Shown here: piece after piece, positions 6,160 to 9,870 of the stretch | Numbering within the stretch: the first letter of the stretch is position 1 | Layout of the letters: the number at the start of each line of letters is the position of its first letter | Assembly (NCBI GenBank): GCA_035651595.1 | Contig: DASRFJ010000224.1 | Span: 1-9,870 of the forward strand | Length of the DNA: 9,870 nucleotides | DNA from: JAFARZ01 sp035651595 | GTDB taxonomy: Bacteria; Actinomycetota; Actinomycetes; Streptosporangiales; Streptosporangiaceae | Direction of reading: 5' to 3' | Program-made: the position numbers and the translations under genes | The notes under the pieces: model-generated | What the model saw: only the letters and a program-made list of their open reading frames with translations | Told to the model about the DNA's origin: nothing | Database searches by the model: none

Positions 6160-6171
6160 TCGTCGCGACGA
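6160..6171. promoter_or_regulatory. 12-base palindrome upstream of the sigma factor gene, possible operator
   Basis: TCGTCGCGACGA is a perfect palindrome 18 bases before the sigma factor ATG, within the 92-base divergent spacer shared with the cupin gene. A TAGTAT at 6145-6150 could be a -10 element for rightward transcription, which would place the palindrome just past the start point. No -35 is convincing. Operator function is inferred. Confidence 0.35.
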
Positions 6172-6189
6172 CACGGGAAAGGCGGGGTG

Positions 6190-7917
6190 ATGGACGAACA
6201 TGACGTGCTGGCCCGGCGGTTCGACGCCGAGCGTGGCCGGCTGCGTTCGGTCGCCTACCGGATGCTCGGGTCGCTCGCCGAAGCCGACGACGCGGTGCAG
6301 GAGGCCTGGCTGCGCCTCGCCCGCAGCGACGAGGCGGCGATCGAGAACCTCAGCGGCTGGCTGACCACCGTGGTGGGCCGGGTGTGCCTGGACATGCTGC
6401 GCGCCCGCGCAGCCCGCCGCGAGGACTCGCTCGACACCCGGCTGCCCGACCCGGTCGTGACCTACGGCGACGAGACCGACCCGGAGGCCGAAGCGCTGCT
6501 CGCCGACTCGGTCGGGCTCGCGCTACTCGTCGTGCTGGAGACGCTGAACCCGGCCGAGCGTCTCGCGTTCGTGCTGCACGACATGTTCGGGGTGCCGTTC
6601 GGCGAGATCGGGGACGTGCTCGGCCGCTCGGCCGACGCGGCGAAGATGATGGCCAGCCGCGCGCGGCGACGGGTTCGGGGTGTCCCGGCCGTCCCCGCCG
6701 GGGAGATCGACGTGGCGCGGCAGCGCACCGTCGTGGACGCCTTCCTCGCCGCGGCCCGGTACGGCGACTTCGACGCGCTGGTGGCGGTGCTGGATCCGGA
6801 CGTGGTCCTGCGCGCGGACACCGCCGCCGGGCCGGTCCTGGCCGTGGGCGCGCGGGACGTCGCGGGCCGCGCGGCGATGTTCGCCCAGCTGGCGGCGAAC
6901 ATACGGCCGGTCCTGGTCAACGGGACCCCCGGAGTGCTCGCCGCGACGGCGGACGGCACCCCGATGTCGGTCATGGCGTTCACCGTCGTGGCCGACCGGA
7001 TCGTCGAGATCGACAGCATCGCCGACCCCGAGCGCCTCGCCACGCTGAACCTGCGCTTCAGGGAGCTGTTACCTCCGCCGCCCGCGCTCCGTCATAGCGG
7101 TGACAACACGGTAATGACGGAGGAGCACACCATGAAGATCGCGGTTGCCGGGGCCACCGGACGACTCGGACGGCACATCGCTGAGGTTCTCGCCGAGCGC
7201 GGGCACGAGGTCGCGGCGATCTCGCGCGCGGCCGGCGTTGACATCATCACCGGCGAGGGGCTGGCGGACGCCATCAAGGGCGCCGAGGTCATCGTTGACG
7301 CGGCCACCGGCCCGTCGCCGGAACAGCAGGCCGCCACGGACTTTTTCGTCACGGCCGCGCACAACCTCCAAGAGGCCGGCGTGCGCGCCGGCGTCAAGCG
7401 GGCCGTGGTCGTGTCGATCATCGGCACCGACAAGTTCACCGGCGGATACGGCGCCGCCAAGATCGCGCACGAGGCCGCCTGGCAGGCCGGCCCGATCCCG
7501 GTCTGCATCGTCCGGGCGGCGCAGTTCCACGAGTTCGTCGCCCAGCTGCTGGACTGGGGTACCCAGGGCGACGTGGCGTACGTCCCCGAGATGCGGACGC
7601 AGATCGTCGCCGCCCGGACGGTCGCCGAGCTGATCGTCGAGAAAGCGACCGAAGCCAGCGGACCGAACGAGGTCGTCGAGATCGCCGGCCCGCGCGAAGA
7701 GGACGCCGTCGCGCTCGCCACGCTGCTCGCCGGCCGCCGCGGCACGCCGGCCAAGACGCCAGCCACGACGCCGGTCAAGGTGCAGGGCGTCCGCAACCCG
7801 GCGGACCCGGATGCCGAACTACAGGCGACCGGCGGGCTGCTGCCCGGCCCCGGCGCCCGGCTCGCCGGCCCGACGTTCCAGGAGTGGCTCGACTCCGGTC
7901 ACGAACAGGGTCACTAG
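6190..7917 (+). CDS. SigJ/ECF41-like sigma factor read through in frame into an NmrA-like oxidoreductase
   Basis: An open frame of 575 codons with two modules. Residues 5-75 are sigma-70 region 2 (ADDAVQEAWLRL at 32-43). RLPDP (84-88) matches the ECF41 linker motif usually written WLPEP. Residues 110-163 are region 4 (LNPAERLAFVLHDMFGVPF). Residues 177-290 are the SnoaL-like C-terminal domain that replaces an anti-sigma factor in this family, ending with DPERL (279-283), the counterpart of NPDKL. The usual DGGGR motif is degenerate (ADTAAGP, 209-215). A stop is expected soon after residue 290 but none occurs. A linker of about 20 residues leads to a Rossmann domain starting at M315. An SDR/oxidoreductase gene beside an ECF41 factor is usual; in-frame fusion is not. 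An ATG at 6190 or GTG at 6187 can start it. Fusion, lost stop, or sequence error remain possible. Confidence 0.82.
   Translation: MDEHDVLARRFDAERGRLRSVAYRMLGSLAEADDAVQEAWLRLARSDEAAIENLSGWLTTVVGRVCLDMLRARAARREDSLDTRLPDPVVTYGDETDPEAEALLADSVGLALLVVLETLNPAERLAFVLHDMFGVPFGEIGDVLGRSADAAKMMASRARRRVRGVPAVPAGEIDVARQRTVVDAFLAAARYGDFDALVAVLDPDVVLRADTAAGPVLAVGARDVAGRAAMFAQLAANIRPVLVNGTPGVLAATADGTPMSVMAFTVVADRIVEIDSIADPERLATLNLRFRELLPPPPALRHSGDNTVMTEEHTMKIAVAGATGRLGRHIAEVLAERGHEVAAISRAAGVDIITGEGLADAIKGAEVIVDAATGPSPEQQAATDFFVTAAHNLQEAGVRAGVKRAVVVSIIGTDKFTGGYGAAKIAHEAAWQAGPIPVCIVRAAQFHEFVAQLLDWGTQGDVAYVPEMRTQIVAARTVAELIVEKATEASGPNEVVEIAGPREEDAVALATLLAGRRGTPAKTPATTPVKVQGVRNPADPDAELQATGGLLPGPGARLAGPTFQEWLDSGHEQGH
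7119..7125 (+). promoter_or_regulatory. Internal Shine-Dalgarno for the oxidoreductase module
   Basis: GGAGGAG lies six bases before the ATG at 7132 and is the best ribosome binding site in the sigma/oxidoreductase frame. Its presence inside an uninterrupted reading frame suggests the oxidoreductase was, and may still be, made as a separate protein. Confidence 0.7.
7132..7917 (+). CDS. NmrA-like NAD(P)-binding atypical short-chain dehydrogenase (own start within the fused frame)
   Basis: The second module of the fused frame is a complete 261-residue protein if translation starts at this ATG. It opens MKIAVAGATGRLG with the nucleotide-binding glycine motif GATGRLG (7-13). It carries S95 in VVVSIIGTD and a YxxxK pair, Y106 and K110, in GGYGAAKIAHE. 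It ends with a C-terminal substrate-binding part typical of NAD(P)H-binding/NmrA-like proteins. Typical members are 250-300 residues, so nothing is missing. A strong GGAGGAG six bases upstream supports independent initiation. Substrate unknown; in ECF41 loci such oxidoreductases are the sigma factor's usual target gene. Listed separately because separate synthesis is likely even though the upstream frame has no stop. Its stop shares CTAG with the convergent ggt gene. Confidence 0.65.
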   Translation: MKIAVAGATGRLGRHIAEVLAERGHEVAAISRAAGVDIITGEGLADAIKGAEVIVDAATGPSPEQQAATDFFVTAAHNLQEAGVRAGVKRAVVVSIIGTDKFTGGYGAAKIAHEAAWQAGPIPVCIVRAAQFHEFVAQLLDWGTQGDVAYVPEMRTQIVAARTVAELIVEKATEASGPNEVVEIAGPREEDAVALATLLAGRRGTPAKTPATTPVKVQGVRNPADPDAELQATGGLLPGPGARLAGPTFQEWLDSGHEQGH

Positions 7918-9755
7918 GAGTCCGGATGCACCACGGCGGCAGCGCCGCCGCCGCGGCGCACCGGCTCGGCAGCGACCAGCACCCGGTTACGAGCGAGGAA
8001 CTCCAGGCCGTTCGCCGCGCCGATCGTCGGCGGAATGATGATCGACGGATTCAGCGGCGACGTGTCGGAAATGGCGAATGACTGACCCAGCGCCTCCAGG
8101 CCCGGTGTCGAAGGCAACGCGATGAAGTCCGGCTCCGCCTGGGTCGTCGCACCGTTCCGCTGGGAGGCACGAGGTGCGGCGATGGCCTGCGGCAGCGTCA
8201 TGCCGAAGTCCAGCCGGTTCAGCAGGATCTGAAGCACGGTGGTGATGATCGAGGCGCCACCCGGCGAGCCGACCGCGAGGAACGGACGGCCGTCGCGCAG
8301 CACGATCGTCGGCGCCATGCTCGACCGCGGCTGCTTCCCGGCGGCGGGCAGGTTCGGGTCGGGGACGCCCGCCTGGAGCGGCGTGAAGTCGAAGTCGGTC
8401 AGCTCGTTGTTGAGCAGGAAGCCGCGGCCGGGCACCACGACGCCGTTGCCGCCGAGTTCCTCGATCGTGTTCGTGTAGCTGACCACGTCACCCCAGCGGT
8501 CGGACACGACCAGGTTGTTCGTGCTGGCGCCGTCGGTCGGCTGCCCGGTGGCAGCGGGCTGGGCCGGCACACAGCCACCCGAGCCCGCGAACGGGTCGCC
8601 GGGCGCGACCGGGCTGGTCGCGGCCTTGGCCGGGTCGATCAGGCAGGCCCGCTGCCGCCCGAACGCCGCGGACAGCAGCTGCTGCTCGGGGACGGCCACG
8701 AACGACGAGTCGCCGATGTAGCGGTTCCGGTCCGCGAACGCCAGCCGGGTGGCCTCCAGGTAGTGGTGCAGGGCCTGCACCGTGGTCATGTGGGCCAGGT
8801 CGAAGTTGGCCAGGATGTTGAGCGACTCCCCCACCGTGATCCCGCCGCTGGACGGCGGACCCATGCCGTAGACGTCCAGGCCGTGATAGCTCACGTGTGT
8901 CGGAGCACGCAGCGGCGCCGTGTAGGCGGCCAGGTCGGAGAGTTGCATCGACCCGGGACGCGGCACCAGCGTGGCGCCGGGCGCGAGCGGCAGGTTGTGC
9001 ACGGTGTTCACGACTGCGGCGCCGAGCGGGCCGCCGTACAGGTCTCCGACGCCGTGCCGCCCGATCTCGGCGTAGGTCGCGGCCAGGTCGGGGTTGCGGA
9101 AGATCGAGCCCACCGCGGGCAGCTGGCCGCCCGGCAGGAACAGCGCGCTAGTCGAGGAGAACTGGTCGAACCGGAACGCGTTCTCGCGCACCATTTCGTT
9201 AAACGTCGCGGTCACCGGGAAGCCCTGGCTGGCCACCCGCTCGGCCGGGCGCAGCGCGTCGGCCAGGCTGATCGTGCCAAAGCTGCGCAGGGCCTGCTGC
9301 CAGGTCATCAGCGTGCCCGGGACACCCACGGACAGGCCGCTGGTGACGGCGGTCGGGAAGCTCAGCGGCTTACCGGTGGCGGGGTCGATGAACAGGTTCG
9401 GCGTGTCGCTGGCCGGCGCGGTTTCCCGGCCGTCGATCGTGTACACGTGGCGGGTGCGCGCGTCGTAGTAGACGAGGAAGCCGCCGCCGCCGATCCCGGC
9501 CACGAACGGGTCGGTCACGCCGAGGGTCGAGGCCACGGCGACGGCCGCGTCGGCCGCGGTTCCGCCGCGCTTGAGGATGCTGAGGCCGGCCCGGGTGGCC
9601 TGAATCGTGTCGGACGCGACGGCGCCGTCGCGTCCGGTCGCCACCGCGCGCTTGGTCAGCGTGATCCCGAGCGCGCCGCCGGGCGCGGCGGCCAGCACGC
9701 CGATCAGACAGAGCGACGACAGACAGGCGAGGGCGAGCGCGCGACCGGAGCGCAT
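7914..9755 (-). CDS. ggt: Secreted gamma-glutamyltransferase / glutathione hydrolase
   Basis: An exported Ntn-hydrolase proenzyme of 613 residues that cleaves gamma-glutamyl bonds such as in glutathione and transfers or hydrolyses the glutamyl group. A signal peptide spans about 1-30. The large-subunit part shows AGIGGGGFLVYY (86-97) and the glutamate-binding R110 in DGRETAP. PSSGGITVGE is at 301-310. The autocleavage nucleophile is T412 in STNNLVVSDRWG; the segment is TNN where many members have TTH. The small subunit then has NTIEELGGNGVVVPGRGF (429-446), LLNNELTDFDF (447-457) and GSPGGASII (496-504). Length is in the family range and all main catalytic elements are present, so it is probably active. 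The ATG at 9755 has only a weak AGG upstream. Its stop overlaps the convergent oxidoreductase stop, leaving no terminator space. Confidence 0.93.
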   Translation of the reverse strand: MRSGRALALACLSSLCLIGVLAAAPGGALGITLTKRAVATGRDGAVASDTIQATRAGLSILKRGGTAADAAVAVASTLGVTDPFVAGIGGGGFLVYYDARTRHVYTIDGRETAPASDTPNLFIDPATGKPLSFPTAVTSGLSVGVPGTLMTWQQALRSFGTISLADALRPAERVASQGFPVTATFNEMVRENAFRFDQFSSTSALFLPGGQLPAVGSIFRNPDLAATYAEIGRHGVGDLYGGPLGAAVVNTVHNLPLAPGATLVPRPGSMQLSDLAAYTAPLRAPTHVSYHGLDVYGMGPPSSGGITVGESLNILANFDLAHMTTVQALHHYLEATRLAFADRNRYIGDSSFVAVPEQQLLSAAFGRQRACLIDPAKAATSPVAPGDPFAGSGGCVPAQPAATGQPTDGASTNNLVVSDRWGDVVSYTNTIEELGGNGVVVPGRGFLLNNELTDFDFTPLQAGVPDPNLPAAGKQPRSSMAPTIVLRDGRPFLAVGSPGGASIITTVLQILLNRLDFGMTLPQAIAAPRASQRNGATTQAEPDFIALPSTPGLEALGQSFAISDTSPLNPSIIIPPTIGAANGLEFLARNRVLVAAEPVRRGGGAAAVVHPDS

Positions 9756-9788
9756 ACGCCTGCTGTTGCCCAGATCGCCGTTCCTGAA

Positions 9789-9870
9789 TCAGCCCCCGCG
9801 CATATCCACGGGATAGACGTTGACCGGCTCGATCGTCACGACCACCCGGCCCTCCCCGGGTTGATCGTGG
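9789..9870 (-). CDS. C-terminal end of an unidentified minus-strand gene, cut by the window edge
   Basis: Reading leftward from the window edge, one frame gives 26 codons ending in TGA at 9789-9791, with VVVTIEPVNVYPVD near the end. The alternating hydrophobic pattern and strong third-position GC look like a real beta-rich protein end. It resembles the tail of PNPOx-like or F420-dependent flavin-fold enzymes, but that identification is a guess. It stops 33 bases before the gamma-glutamyltransferase start, so the two may share a transcript. Confidence 0.5.
   Translation of the reverse strand, partial: HDQPGEGRVVVTIEPVNVYPVDMRGG

Noticed and set aside
6384..7097. Overlapping plus-strand frame within the sigma factor gene
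   Set aside because: Arg/Gly-rich shadow of the sigma frame with no recognisable motif; the sigma domains account for this DNA.
7092..7796. Antisense Ser/Thr/Ala-rich frame opposite the oxidoreductase
   Set aside because: No family features. The opposite strand encodes a clear Rossmann protein over the same bases.

Overview
The window is high-GC DNA with the codon habits and gene families of an actinomycete (Actinomycetota). These include a PF13796-type sensor kinase with a NarL/LuxR-type regulator, a LapA-domain membrane protein, a stand-alone small GntR regulator, a SigJ/ECF41-type sigma factor and a secreted gamma-glutamyltransferase. I cannot name a genus. No tRNA, rRNA, CRISPR array, IS element or phage gene is visible.

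Layout. Positions 1-2590 (minus strand) read, in transcription order: a remnant of a histidine-kinase C-terminus (2591-2352), a full sensor histidine kinase (2322-991), its response regulator (1006-362) and a LapA-domain membrane protein that runs off the window (323-1). A 160-base non-coding stretch at 2592-2751 is packed with inverted and tandem repeats. Next is a 75-residue GntR regulator (2979-2752, minus, probably leaderless). Divergent from it is a secreted lytic transglycosylase with a Pro-rich tail (3119-4030, plus). It converges on a two-gene minus-strand unit: a cupin plus helical-domain protein (6097-4997), whose end overlaps the start of a Zn-ribbon SAM methyltransferase (5004-4210). 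Divergent from the cupin is a SigJ/ECF41-like sigma factor that reads, without a stop codon, into an NmrA-like NAD(P)-binding oxidoreductase (6190-7917). That frame ends on the same CTAG as the convergent gamma-glutamyltransferase (9755-7914, minus). The extreme right edge holds the last 26 codons of another minus-strand gene.

How the parts fit. Kinase and regulator overlap and form one two-component system; lapA follows closely and is probably cotranscribed. The sigma factor and oxidoreductase match the known ECF41 habit of an adjacent oxidoreductase target gene, but here the two are fused in frame even though the oxidoreductase keeps its own strong ribosome binding site. The cupin/methyltransferase pair looks translationally coupled and may belong to small-molecule modification; its pathway cannot be read from the sequence. 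The transglycosylase and gamma-glutamyltransferase are exported enzymes of cell-wall and gamma-glutamyl metabolism.

The most unusual items are the sigma-oxidoreductase read-through, the kinase remnant feeding into the intact kinase, the repeat-dense region before it, and the cupin/helical fusion coupled to a methyltransferase. None amounts to a clearly new defence or mobile system.
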